The notes: generated by a model not told the origin, from the letters alone. A stretch of 64,000 bases of DNA from Thauera sp. 2A1 (GCF_009469595.2 NZ_SSXV01000008.1:62001-126000); one strand, 5' to 3'. Shown: positions 17,094-25,348, counted from the stretch's first letter. Numbers and translations: made by a program.

Positions 17094-18994
17094 AGCCGGA
17101 TGGCCTCGCCCGTGTCGGCGAAAGAAACCAGGCGATCGGTGACCGCGGGCGCCGGCACCGCAGCCCGGGCGCGGAAAACCGGGTCCTTGAAGTAGAGCGG
17201 CTGCTTGCCGTAGATCGCCGGAAACCCGGCCACATACACGACCATGTCGCCCGGAGCCTCGATGTGACCATCGGCGCCCTTGCGCGGACCGGGCATGCGC
17301 AGGCACTCGTCCGGCGTCAGCAGCGGCCGCTGCACTTCCTGGAAGGTGCGCGACACCTGGCCGAGCATCGCCGCGGTGCGCCGCCCGCTGGTGGTGACCT
17401 GCGCCTTGACCACGGTGGTCTGCCCGGTGAGCCGTGACAGGTGCTCGGCGGTCTCGAGGCGATTGGGCGGATAGGCGTTCTGCACATGGCAGTTGGACGT
17501 GATCGTCTCGTCCGGCCCGTAGCCGGTCTCCCGGCTCTTCAACTGGTTGAGGTCCTGGCAGATCAGGTAGCACTTGATGCCGTAACCTGCCACGAAGGCG
17601 AGCGCCTCCTGCAGGATCGGCAGCCGCCCGAGGGCGGCGAACTCGTCGAGCATGAGCAGCAGCCGGTGCCGGTAGTGCGCCACCGGCCGGCCGTGCGCGA
17701 ACGCCATCCGGTCGGCCAGGCGGCGCACCACCATGCTCACCAGGATGCGCACCAGCGGGCGCAGCCGATCCTTGTCGTTGGGCTGGGTGACGATGTAGAG
17801 CGTCACCGGATCGTCCGCGTGCATCAGATCGCGGATGCGAAACTCCGAGCGGCTGACGTTGCGCGCCACGACCGGATCGCGGTACAGGGCGAGGTAGGAC
17901 TTCGCCGTCGAGAGCACCGAGCCGGCTTCCTCTTCCGGGCGATCCATCATGTCGCGTGCCGCGGAGGCGATCGCCGGGTGGGGCTGGCCGTCGAGGTGCC
18001 CGGTGGTGGCCATTTCCATCCACAGCTCGCCGACATCGCGGTTCGGATCGGCCAACATTGCATCGACCGCCGGCAGCGTGGCCGAGACCCCATCGGCCTT
18101 CGCCTTGTAGAGCGCGTGCAGAATGACGCCCACCAGCAGCGCGAAGGCGGTTTTCTGCCAATGCGATTCGAGCCCCTTGCCGCTCGGATCGACGATCAGC
18201 GTCACCAGATTCTGGACGTCGCCCACCGCGTCTTCGGTCTCGAGCCGGATCTCGTCGAGCGGGTTCCAGCAAACGCTGCCACGGGCCGTGGCCGGCTCGA
18301 AGCGCAGCACGGTGTTGCGGGCATGCGCCTTGCGCCAACCGGCGGTGAGCGCCCACAGCTCGCCCTTGAGATCCGTGACCACCGCGCTCGCCCCCCAGGA
18401 CAGCAGCGTCGGCACCACGAGACCCACGCCCTTGCCCGAACGGGTGGGGGCATAGGTCAGCACATGCTCGGGCCCGTCGTGGCGCAGGTAATGAAACCGA
18501 CCACGCGCATCCTCCCAACCCCCGACATAGACGCCCGCCGAACGGCAGGCCGCCTCGCCGGTGAGGACGTCCCACAGGGTGCGCGGTCGGGGCAGCAAGC
18601 CGGCGGCCTCGATGTCCGTCTTCCCGGCCCAGCGCGCCGAGCCGTGCAGCGTGGCGTTCGCCCGCGACGAGTTGGACGACACGACTTTCGCCACCGCGAC
18701 CCCGAAGAGCCCCAATGCCGACACCATCATGCCGACACTGGCCGCCTGCAGGAGCTCGTCCGGATAACGGGCCGACCAGTTCGAGGCCCACTCGAGGATC
18801 GCCCACGGCGCATAGACGTGGTGCAGATGTTCGCCCAACTGCGCCGGGTAGCCGAAGCGGTGAGCGAAGAACTGGGTGGCCGACTGCAGGCCACCCGCGA
18901 GCGATACCGCGGCGAGCACGGGCAACAGCTTGCCGCCAGGCGCACGCCCGGCGCGCACCTGGGGACCGACCGCGTTGTTCACCTCGAGCTTCAT
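17090..18994 (-). CDS. traG: TraG type IV coupling protein (VirD4 family)
   Basis: A 634-residue coupling ATPase, almost the length of RP4 TraG. The N-terminal part holds membrane segments; Walker A is YAPTRSGKGVGLVVPTLLSW and Walker B is RLLLMLDEFAALGRLP. It links the relaxosome to the mating-pair channel and pumps DNA across the inner membrane. The start at 18994 overlaps the traI stop by 4 bases, and its own stop overlaps the traF start, so traI-traG-traF are translationally coupled. No disruption is seen. Confidence 0.9.
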   Translation of the reverse strand: MKLEVNNAVGPQVRAGRAPGGKLLPVLAAVSLAGGLQSATQFFAHRFGYPAQLGEHLHHVYAPWAILEWASNWSARYPDELLQAASVGMMVSALGLFGVAVAKVVSSNSSRANATLHGSARWAGKTDIEAAGLLPRPRTLWDVLTGEAACRSAGVYVGGWEDARGRFHYLRHDGPEHVLTYAPTRSGKGVGLVVPTLLSWGASAVVTDLKGELWALTAGWRKAHARNTVLRFEPATARGSVCWNPLDEIRLETEDAVGDVQNLVTLIVDPSGKGLESHWQKTAFALLVGVILHALYKAKADGVSATLPAVDAMLADPNRDVGELWMEMATTGHLDGQPHPAIASAARDMMDRPEEEAGSVLSTAKSYLALYRDPVVARNVSRSEFRIRDLMHADDPVTLYIVTQPNDKDRLRPLVRILVSMVVRRLADRMAFAHGRPVAHYRHRLLLMLDEFAALGRLPILQEALAFVAGYGIKCYLICQDLNQLKSRETGYGPDETITSNCHVQNAYPPNRLETAEHLSRLTGQTTVVKAQVTTSGRRTAAMLGQVSRTFQEVQRPLLTPDECLRMPGPRKGADGHIEAPGDMVVYVAGFPAIYGKQPLYFKDPVFRARAAVPAPAVTDRLVSFADTGEAIRL

Positions 18995-21300
18995 CGACTG
19001 TGCCCTCCCGTACGCTGGATCGTGCCGTGCGGCGTCACGCTCACCGCATCGCCCCGCGAAACGCGGGACAGGCGCCGCGCCGTGGCCGCATCGACCGGCA
19101 GGACCAGCACGACGTCCGTACCCCGTACCGCACCCGCCGGCACATCGCCCGGCCTGAAAAGCGCCAGCGGCTGACCGTCGACGGTGCGCAGACCGGCAAA
19201 GAAAATGACACCAGCACACCCATCATAGAGGGCGTGTTTCGGTATATCAATTCCTTTATGCCGCTTTTCTTCGCGCTCTGCAATGTAGCGGCCGGCCGCG
19301 GCACGCTGCGCCGGTGTCATCCGGCCTGCGCGCAGTCCGCCGGCGCCGGCAACGCCCCGTCGCAGTGGGTGATCTGGTGCGGCTCCGCGCTGCTCCAGGT
19401 GATGAGGAACATCACCCGGCAGTAACACTTCACCTCCGCCGGCGAAGCGAACCACACCGAGTTCGGACAGGCCTCGCAGACGGTGCCGGGATGCGGGCGG
19501 CGGGACGCCTCCAGCGCGGCCAGGGTGGGGCTTTCCGGCGGCACGGGCGTGTGCGTCGACACCGGCGCCGGCGCGGTTCTCATCCGGTCGGTCACCGGAT
19601 CGCTCGTCGGATCGACTGCCGTATCGATTGGCTCGGGCCCCAGCACCGCGAGGGCGGCCTCGATCAGCGCGTCCTCGCTCGGGATGTTCAGTGGATTCAT
19701 GAGCCGTCTCCTGGGTGAAGAGCCGTTGCCGCCGCCCTTCCAGGGCGGGGTCGGCGAAGGTGAGGGGAAACCGGGCGTCCACCGCCACCCGGATGACCAG
19801 GGCCTTGAATTCGGGCGTGCCGCAGACGGTGATCTCGCCGCCATAGCGTGCCATCGCCAGGCCCAGCGCGACCTTGACGCCCTCGCGCGTGAGCGTGCGG
19901 GACACCTGCAGCCGGTCGCCGTCATCCCGCACCGCCGAGGATCCGGCCCGAAAGAGGATCGTGCCCTTCTTCGTGACGGTGTCCTGAACGGGGTCCGGGC
20001 CCGGCCCCAACGGATCCACATTCGCGCCCGCTCCTGTTCCCGCGCCCGCGAGGGTGTTGCCCGTGAGCCCCTGCGCGGCCTCGCGGGCGCGCAGCGCCGC
20101 GAGCGCCTCGGCGTTGCCCTGCAGCGCTTCGTGCTTCAACCAGTCGGCCCACGTCCGCCGCCGGAAACCGTCGTAGAGCACGGCCCGCTCCCTGGCGTAC
20201 GCCGTGTGGATCTGCGCGAGCCGCTCGCGCAGCGCGCGGCTCGCCTGCGCATACAGCAGCCTCTTGTCGATGCCCTTGCCGTCGGCCACCCTGATCGTCG
20301 CCCGCCACAGCCGGTTCGCCCGCCGGGCGTCGTCGACGGCGCGCAGCTTGCGCCGCCGGGCGCTCGCCAGCGCCTCACTGCGCTGCGCCGATGAGCGCTG
20401 CTGCTCAGCCTGGTAGCGCACATGCAGCGCGGTGGTATCGATGCGCAGGCGGACCGGCGCCTTGCTGTAGTGCGGGCCAACGGCGGGGGAGGGGGAGGGC
20501 GGCCCGTCGGACGCCCCATCGGCGAGCACCTCGGTCGGCGCCTCGAACGGTCCCAGCCGCGCCTCCAGCGCCGGTTTCGACAGTTCGCGGGCCAGCGTGC
20601 TGGCTTTCACCCGCGTCCCGTCACGCGATTCAACGATGAGCCCGTTCCCGCGCGGGCGCAGCACGAGTCCGTTGTCCGACAGGACCTGGTGCAGTTGGGC
20701 CCAGGAATGCGCCCCCAGGAGATCCTCGAGGCACACCCGCCGCACCCAGCCGAGGAGCGACTCGACGCCGGCGTGGCGCTCCATGTCGGCCGCGCGCCCC
20801 TCGGCCACCGAACGGCGCGAGACATGGTTGTCCGTCTGCAGGCCGTACTCGCGCTCGAGCGTCACACACAGATCCGCGAGCGTGCGGTACGACTGGAACG
20901 GCTCGTGCAGGGTGCGCCGCTCCGGGTGGATCTTGTTGATGGCGATGTGAAGGTGCACGTTGTCGGTGTCGTGATGCACCGCGCTCACGCGCTGGTGCTC
21001 CGCAAAACCCAGCCCGGCAGCGAGCCGCGCTTCGATCGCCTGCAGCGTCGCCGCGTCCGGTGCCTCGCCCGGCCGAAAGCTCACCAGCAGATGAAACGTC
21101 TTGTCGCCCGCCGCGCGGGTGTTCTGCCGCTGGGTGGCCAGCACCTCGCCGATCACCGCCGGCAGCGTCGCGGCCGCGCAGTTCGTCACGCGGATCTCCC
21201 CGAGCCGCTCGGTCTTGTCCTGGGCGTCGGTGATGTACTCGACCAGCTCGGCGAAGTTGCTCCTGGCGAGCGTGCGCATCGGCACGTGCTTGGCGATCAC
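18991..21300 (-). CDS. traI: TraI relaxase (MOB-P family)
   Basis: This 769-residue relaxase has all three MOB-P motifs: nucleophile Tyr at residue 22 in ARSNFAELVEYITD (the same number as RP4 TraI), motif II FHLLVSFRPGE, and the histidine motif VHHDTDNVHLHIAINKIHPE. It nicks oriT at nic, stays covalently bound to the 5' end and pilots the strand. Residues ~470-570 look like an LPD7-type domain (GTILFRAGSSAVRDDGDRL). The stretch encoded opposite traH is arginine/glycine-rich and unlike a folded domain; a conserved C-terminal part follows (IDIPKHALYDGCAGVIFFAG). Upstream traJ is 18 bases away with a KorB site between. Confidence 0.9.
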   Translation of the reverse strand: MIAKHVPMRTLARSNFAELVEYITDAQDKTERLGEIRVTNCAAATLPAVIGEVLATQRQNTRAAGDKTFHLLVSFRPGEAPDAATLQAIEARLAAGLGFAEHQRVSAVHHDTDNVHLHIAINKIHPERRTLHEPFQSYRTLADLCVTLEREYGLQTDNHVSRRSVAEGRAADMERHAGVESLLGWVRRVCLEDLLGAHSWAQLHQVLSDNGLVLRPRGNGLIVESRDGTRVKASTLARELSKPALEARLGPFEAPTEVLADGASDGPPSPSPAVGPHYSKAPVRLRIDTTALHVRYQAEQQRSSAQRSEALASARRRKLRAVDDARRANRLWRATIRVADGKGIDKRLLYAQASRALRERLAQIHTAYARERAVLYDGFRRRTWADWLKHEALQGNAEALAALRAREAAQGLTGNTLAGAGTGAGANVDPLGPGPDPVQDTVTKKGTILFRAGSSAVRDDGDRLQVSRTLTREGVKVALGLAMARYGGEITVCGTPEFKALVIRVAVDARFPLTFADPALEGRRQRLFTQETAHESTEHPERGRADRGRPRGAGARANRYGSRSDERSGDRPDENRAGAGVDAHARAAGKPHPGRAGGVPPPASRHRLRGLSELGVVRFAGGGEVLLPGDVPHHLEQRGAAPDHPLRRGVAGAGGLRAGRMTPAQRAAAGRYIAEREEKRHKGIDIPKHALYDGCAGVIFFAGLRTVDGQPLALFRPGDVPAGAVRGTDVVLVLPVDAATARRLSRVSRGDAVSVTPHGTIQRTGGHSR
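19317..19700 (-). CDS. traH: TraH, encoded entirely inside traI in another frame
   Basis: A 127-residue frame starting at ATG 19700 and wholly contained in traI. The product looks like a real protein: a regular acidic N-terminus (MNPLNIPSEDALIEAALAVL) and a Cys-rich C-terminal part (TVCEACPNSVWFASPAEVKC, then YCRVMFLITW). RP4 traH also lies inside traI and is linked to the relaxosome. The TGA at 19317-19319 overlaps an in-frame ATG of the traI C-terminal part (19320), hinting at a second coupled product of 109 residues. Confidence 0.65.
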   Translation of the reverse strand: MNPLNIPSEDALIEAALAVLGPEPIDTAVDPTSDPVTDRMRTAPAPVSTHTPVPPESPTLAALEASRRPHPGTVCEACPNSVWFASPAEVKCYCRVMFLITWSSAEPHQITHCDGALPAPADCAQAG

Positions 21301-21317
21301 GGGCGCGCCTTCGTCTC

Positions 21318-21330
21318 TTTAGCCGCTAAA
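21318..21330. promoter_or_regulatory. KorB operator (OB)
   Basis: TTTAGCCGCTAAA is a perfect match to the 13-bp palindrome bound by the IncP global repressor/ParB protein KorB. It lies between traJ and traI and overlaps the traJ stop codon. KorB can repress from nearby or distant sites. korB itself is not in the window. Confidence 0.8.
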
Positions 21331-21771
21331 AGGCTCGCGCCCGGCCCGAGGCTGGACGACCTTCATCATCACTTCGCCCATCTGCTCCTGCGTGGCCTCG
21401 ATGCGCGCGAGCACCGCGCGCAGCGTCGCCTCGCCGAACTGCGCGGTGCGCTCGTCGTTGGTGAGCCAAAGCTTCAGGAGCCCGCCGAGGCGCCCCAGAT
21501 CGCCATTGATCCGCGCGAGCTCGCGCACCTGCTCGTAATCGACCACCCCGCCGATGCGATAACCCTGTCCGACCTCGCGCAGGAAGCGGGCGACGCTCAT
21601 GCCGGCGCGCTGCGCCTGCGCTTCGATCAGCACCTTCTCGCCGGGCGACACCGGCACGCGCAGGTGATGGGCGCGCCGGGCGCTGCCGGGCGGGGCGGCG
21701 TTCGGCGCCGCGCTTGCCGCTTCGGCCGCCGCCGGTCGGGCAGCGTGTTCCACCGTCCCATCCATCCTCAC
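21319..21771 (-). CDS. traJ: TraJ oriT-recognition protein
   Basis: A 150-residue protein: a disordered Ala/Pro-rich N-terminus, then an RHH/MobC-like DNA-binding region (RRAHHLRVPVSPGEKVLIEA and AGMSVARFLREVGQGY) and a helical C-terminal part (ELARINGDLGRLGGLLKLWL). In RP4, TraJ binds next to the nick site and recruits TraI. It is the first gene of the leftward operon, reading away from oriT. The arrangement traJ-oriT-traK is exactly that of IncP plasmids. Confidence 0.85.
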   Translation of the reverse strand: MRMDGTVEHAARPAAAEAASAAPNAAPPGSARRAHHLRVPVSPGEKVLIEAQAQRAGMSVARFLREVGQGYRIGGVVDYEQVRELARINGDLGRLGGLLKLWLTNDERTAQFGEATLRAVLARIEATQEQMGEVMMKVVQPRAGREPFSG

Positions 21772-21855
21772 ACCTCGCTGTGAATGCCGGCGGGAGCCGG
21801 CTGGGCCTCGCAGAGCAGGATCCCGTTGAGCGCCCCCGGCGCGAATAAGGCCAAA

Positions 21856-21910
21856 GCGAAGGGGGATGACCGGCTTGCCGGTTAGCCAACTTCGCCCATC
21901 CTGCCCGCCG
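21856..21910 (+). other. oriT: Core of oriT with predicted nic site
   Basis: An outer inverted repeat GCGAAG (21856-21861)/CTTCGC (21890-21895) encloses an inner perfect repeat ACCGGC-TT-GCCGGT (21869-21882). The IncP nic consensus follows directly: CCATCCTGCCCGCC (21896-21909). By analogy with RP4, cleavage is predicted between G21903 and C21904. The symmetry and the position between traJ and traK are strong support; the exact nick is inferred. Confidence 0.85.
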
Positions 21911-22149
21911 TTCAGACCTCATGACGCCAGAAGGAGAACGCATCGCGGAACCGAATTTATCCGCATTCCTACGCTAAACCGTGACCGCATACTAGACGGA
22001 TATAGCGAAATTGTGCAAGCTCGTTCATAATCCCGTTGTCGTAGCGGCGGAATGCGCGGGAATTGCGCCTTTTTGCGCAGGAATTGCGGAACGCAGTGCG
22101 CGGGGATGCATCGGAGATGCCGACGGGCAGCCCGGAAGGAGGGATCAGG
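21911..22149. other. oriT leader between nic and traK
   Basis: This stretch is clearly richer in A+T than its surroundings near 21950-22040. It has repeated GGAATTGCG/GGAATGCG blocks at 22048-22095. In RP4 the equivalent region is bent DNA bound by TraK and holds the traK promoter. The traK ribosome binding site (GGAGG) lies at its right end. No gene is seen here. Confidence 0.5.
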
Positions 22150-22572
22150 ATGACGACACGCTACACCGAGGAACTGGCCGGCTGGGTGAGCCGGCGCGCC
22201 GCACCGCGGCCGCGCCAGGACCGCAACATCGTCGCCTTCCTGGCCGTGAAGGAGGATGTCAGGGCGGCGCTCGAGGCGGGCTATTCCATGAAAACCATCT
22301 GGGCACACCTCACCGCAACCGGACGCCTCGCCGGCCGCTACGAGACCTTCACCCAGCACGTGAAGCGCTACCTGCGGACGGCGCCCGCGGCCGCAGGCTC
22401 GCCGTCCCTGCCGTCCCTGCCGTCCCTGCCGTCCCTGCCGTCCCTGCCGTCCCCGCCGTCCCCGCCGGCGCCCACCCCACCGCCCGCAGCGGGCGAGCCC
22501 CGCAGGACGCCCCCGCCCTCGGTGGGGGGCTTCACGTTCAATGCCACCCCGAAGACGGAGGACCTGTTCTGA
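22150..22572 (+). CDS. traK: TraK oriT-bending protein
   Basis: A 140-residue protein whose N-terminal 80 residues match TraK character: YTEELAGWVSRRAAPRPRQD, NIVAFLAVKEDVRAALEAGY and SMKTIWAHLTATGRL. In RP4, TraK binds and bends DNA between nic and its own gene and helps relaxosome assembly. A proline/serine spacer made of 9-bp repeats follows, then a conserved C-terminal tail GGFTFNATPKTEDLF. Start ATG 22150 has a strong ribosome binding site. Its stop overlaps the traL start. Confidence 0.87.
   Translation: MTTRYTEELAGWVSRRAAPRPRQDRNIVAFLAVKEDVRAALEAGYSMKTIWAHLTATGRLAGRYETFTQHVKRYLRTAPAAAGSPSLPSLPSLPSLPSLPSPPSPPAPTPPPAAGEPRRTPPPSVGGFTFNATPKTEDLF
22402..22464 (+). repeat. Seven tandem copies of a 9-bp repeat inside traK
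   Basis: Five copies of CCGTCCCTG followed by two of CCGTCCCCG encode a repeating Pro-Ser-Leu/Pro linker between the two conserved parts of TraK. The unit length is a multiple of three, so copy-number changes keep the frame. Confidence 0.9.
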
Positions 22573-23297
22573 TGGCAACGATCCACATGGTTCTGCAAGG
22601 CAAGGGCGGCGTCGGCAAGTCGATGATCGCGGCCGTCCTCGCCCAGTACAAGGCCGGCAAGGGGCGAACGCCGCTCTGCCTCGACACCGATCCGGTCAAC
22701 GCCACCTTCGCGGGCTACCGGGCGCTCGGCGTGCAGCGCGTGAACATCCTCGAAGGCGACGAGATCAACACCCGGCACTTCGATGCGCTCATCGAGCAGA
22801 TCGCCGCCGCCGAGGGCGATGTCATCATCGACAACGGCGCGAGCGCCTTCGTGCCGCTGTCGCACTACCTCATCAGCAACCAGGTGCCGGCCCTGCTGCA
22901 CGACATGGGACACGCGCTCATCGTGCACACCGTGATCACCGGCGGGCAGGCCCTGCCCGATACGGTCAGCGGCTTCGCCCAGCTCGCCAGCCAGTTCCCT
23001 GCCCAGTGTCAGTTCGTCGCCTGGCTCAACCCGTACTGGGGGCCCATCGCGCACGAGGGCAAGGGCTTCGAGCAGATGAAGGCGTACCTGGGCCACAAGG
23101 CGCGGGTGTCCGCCCTCATCCAGATCCCGCCGCTCAAGGAAGAGACCTACGGTCGCGACTTCGCCCAGATGCTGCAGGCGAGGCTCACCTTCGACGAGGC
23201 ACTCGCCCTGAGCACGCTGACAATCATGACGCGCCAACGCCTCAAAATCGTGAAGACGCAACTCTTCGCCCAGCTCGACAACGCCGCGGTGCTTTGA
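22572..23297 (+). CDS. traL: TraL ParA-like ATPase
   Basis: A 241-residue P-loop ATPase of the ParA/MinD (SIMIBI) class: GKGGVGKSMIAAVLAQY near the N-terminus with the deviant Walker A, and DVIIDNGASAFVPLSHYL as the Walker B region. In IncP Tra1, TraL is an auxiliary transfer protein of uncertain role. It is coupled to traK (TGATG overlap), and its own stop overlaps traM. Length equals the RP4 protein class. Confidence 0.87.
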   Translation: MATIHMVLQGKGGVGKSMIAAVLAQYKAGKGRTPLCLDTDPVNATFAGYRALGVQRVNILEGDEINTRHFDALIEQIAAAEGDVIIDNGASAFVPLSHYLISNQVPALLHDMGHALIVHTVITGGQALPDTVSGFAQLASQFPAQCQFVAWLNPYWGPIAHEGKGFEQMKAYLGHKARVSALIQIPPLKEETYGRDFAQMLQARLTFDEALALSTLTIMTRQRLKIVKTQLFAQLDNAAVL

Positions 23298-23731
23298 TGT
23301 CCGACCAGATCGAGGCGCTGATCAGGGAGATCGCGGCCAAACACGGCATCGCCGTCGGCCGCGACGACCCGATCATGATCCTGCAGACGATGAACGCGCA
23401 TCTGATGCGCGAGCACGCGGCCGCCCAGCAGGCAGCCCTCGATCGCTTCAGGGAAGAACTCGAGGGCATCGCCCACCGCTGGGGCGAGGACGCCCGCAGC
23501 AAAGCCGAGCGCACGCTCAACGCCGCGCTCGCCGCGAGCACGGACGCCATGAAAAGCGGCATGGAGGCGGGCGCGAAAGCCGCCGCCACCGCCGCCCGCC
23601 GCGAGATCGACGCGGCGCTGGCGCAGCTTGCCGGCCCGATCCGCGAGGGCCGGCGCATCGCCGTCCTGAACCTGATCGCCGCCGGCATGGCCGTGTTCGC
23701 GGCCGCGCTGGCGCTGCTGTCGACGCTGTGA
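23297..23731 (+). CDS. traM: TraM transfer protein
   Basis: A 144-residue protein with a long helical, coiled-coil-like middle (HLMREHAAAQQAALDRFREE and AERTLNAALAASTDAMKSG) and one C-terminal membrane span (IAVLNLIAAGMAVFAAALAL). This matches the size and layout of RP4 TraM, which boosts transfer frequency. It overlaps the traL stop and ends the rightward traKLM operon. Confidence 0.83.
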   Translation: MSDQIEALIREIAAKHGIAVGRDDPIMILQTMNAHLMREHAAAQQAALDRFREELEGIAHRWGEDARSKAERTLNAALAASTDAMKSGMEAGAKAAATAARREIDAALAQLAGPIREGRRIAVLNLIAAGMAVFAAALALLSTL

Positions 23732-24174
23732 AGCGGCCCACTGCAGCGGACAAGGGGTGGAGAAGGGAAGGGGTGGAGAAGGGGGGAGGGGTCCGGCCGG
23801 TAGCGAAGCTGCCGGCAGGTTCCGGGGAGGCCAAGCGCAGCGCGGCGGGGTGGGCGCAGCCGACCCCAGGAGGCAAGCGCAGCGCGCCGCGAAGGCGCCA
23901 GGCGCGGGCGGGCAGGGCGCAAGCCTTGCCCGAGGGCGCGCGCCGCGTGAGCGGGGCCTCGAGCGCCCGGACCGCGCCCGGTGCCGCAGCGAAGTCCCCC
24001 TCCCGGCCCGCGGGCCGGCCGATCAGTTCCCGCAGCGACCCTACGACCGCGCGCTGCCCCTTGCCGCCACTGTCTGCGCCCGCAAAGGTGCCCCCAGACC
24101 GACACGTGCATCGCTGAACCTTTCCGGACACAGCGCCCGCGCCTTTTCCGGCCCGGTTCCCGCCGGTTGAGCGC
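23732..24174. other. GC-rich gene-free stretch after traM
   Basis: It starts with G-rich purine tracts (GGGGTGGAGAAGG repeated near 23755-23790) and is otherwise extremely GC-rich. Frames are open only because stop codons are rare at this G+C; none has family character. No clear terminator was seen. Confidence 0.35.
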
Positions 24175-24187
24175 TTTAGCCGCTAAA
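24175..24187. promoter_or_regulatory. KorB operator (OB), second copy
   Basis: A second perfect TTTAGCCGCTAAA, flanked by GCGC and GCG to form a longer palindrome. Like the first copy it overlaps the stop codon of a minus-strand gene. This supports an IncP-type control circuit for the whole block. Confidence 0.8.
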
Positions 24188-24536
24188 GCGAGCGGGAGCG
24201 CCCGCGGCTGAGCTGGACCGTTTCAGCGGCCAGGCTGGCCCGGCCCTGCGCATCGTAGCCGATGCGCATCAGGCTGCCGATCTCGGGAGCCTTGTCGAAA
24301 TCGGCGCGCGCATGCACAACATAGGTCTTGCCGGTCTGCTGGAACACGCCGTCCTTGTCGACGTGAACGATCATGCCGGTGCAGGTTGCGGTCTTGTCGG
24401 CCGGGCGGGCCAAATACAAGTTGTAGATGCCAGGCTTCAGGGCGCCGGCCTTGTCGACCTTCTCGTTGCGCCATTGGCCCTCCTGCTCGCTTTGAACGAT
24501 CCGGGAGCCATTCATTATAAGAAGCCGCTGCTTCAT
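24183..24536 (-). CDS. KfrB-like domain protein of the transfer region
   Basis: A 117-residue protein starting at ATG 24536 behind a good GAGGA site. The C-terminal half (FQQTGKTYVVHARADFDKAP, then EIGSLMRIGYDAQGRASL) resembles the KfrB-type domain found in IncP backbone and relaxase-associated proteins (pattern: hVhH...F...P..G....I.Y...G). The N-terminal half (NGSRIVQSEQEGQWRNEKVD, GIYNLYLARPADK) looks like a small beta-rich module. Function is unknown; context suggests an accessory to transfer or plasmid control. The family call is tentative. Confidence 0.5.
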   Translation of the reverse strand: MKQRLLIMNGSRIVQSEQEGQWRNEKVDKAGALKPGIYNLYLARPADKTATCTGMIVHVDKDGVFQQTGKTYVVHARADFDKAPEIGSLMRIGYDAQGRASLAAETVQLSRGRSRSL

Positions 24537-24803
24537 TAAGTCCTCACAGTCCAGTGCACCGGGCGATTTCGATCGGAAAGTCGCGAAGTGTGCCGCAATG
24601 GAATGCGATGTGCAGCGGTGAAGCAGCGCGCAGGTGCCCTATGTGGCAGCGCCTGAAGCGCACCGTGTCGCCGTTTCGAGCGCGAGTGCGAGCGACAACA
24701 AGCGAACGCCTCTTGGCACCGGGCCCCGGCGTCAAAGACGTGCCATCGTGCTTCGACGGGCACGAAGCCGTCGGCGGTTTCTCGGGAATGCCAATCTTCA
24801 GCG

Positions 24804-24832
24804 CCGCGGGCAGGGCATCGCCCTGCCCGCGG
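24804..24832. repeat. Perfect 13-bp inverted repeat with 3-base loop
   Basis: CCGCGGGCAGGGC-ATC-GCCCTGCCCGCGG would form a very stable hairpin. There is no T-tract on either strand, so a classical intrinsic terminator is unlikely. It sits in the 24537-24929 gap, which otherwise holds no recognisable gene. Confidence 0.6.
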
Positions 24833-24929
24833 CCGCGCCCATGGGATTTTCTCGTGAAGGCCTCTCCCACCCCACCGCGGGGCACCGAGAGGGCGTCGGC
24901 CGGACACGCGCGTGCCCGGCCGACGGGGA

Positions 24930-25100
24930 TCAAAGCAGTCCGCGTTCCGCGAAGCTGGTGGGCTTCGCCGTTCCGGCGACGATGAAGTGATCGCACACGC
25001 GCACATCGATCATGGCCAAGGCGTCCTTCAGGCTTTGGGTGAGCCGCTCGTCGGCCAGGCTCGGCTCAGCGCTGCCGCTCGGATGGTTGTGATATCCGCG
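24930..25100 (-). pseudogene. RadC/JAB-domain protein, C-terminal remnant
   Basis: The frame ends with [20 protein letters not shown] followed by [12 protein letters not shown] and [18 protein letters not shown]. This is the JAMM metal-binding HxHPSG motif and C-terminal end of RadC-family proteins, common accessory genes of plasmids and islands. Upstream of about 25100 the frame no longer resembles RadC, so the 5' two thirds are lost or replaced. Confidence 0.7.
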
Positions 25101-25348
25101 CGGCACCTGGCACGTCAGTGCCGGACACGACCCCCTCGACATGGCCAGCGAAGTTCTGGAGTGGTGCGCGAACCAGCACAATCTCGCAGGGGACATGCCG
25201 GGGCGCCAAGGTGAAGAGTCGCAACGTGCGCTGCGCGGAGGCTCCGGGCACATTGACCGAGACCTGGCCCGGTGTACGGCACGGCTTGGCGATCATCCAC
25301 GCGGCCGTTACCCGAGCGTGGGCTTTCGTCAGTGCCATTGCCCGCCCT

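Noticed and set aside
16506..18806. 766-codon minus-strand frame covering traF and part of traG
   Set aside because: Only the last 195 codons (traF) are real; the upstream part is an out-of-frame reading of traG.
17441..19174. 577-codon plus-strand frame opposite traG
   Set aside because: Antisense to an intact coupling protein with Walker motifs; its translation has no conserved motif.
22402..22464. CRISPR-like array
   Set aside because: The 9-bp units are contiguous with no spacers and lie inside traK; they encode a protein linker.
24804..24832. Intrinsic transcription terminator
   Set aside because: The stem is strong but there is no T-tract on either strand and no gene ends next to it.
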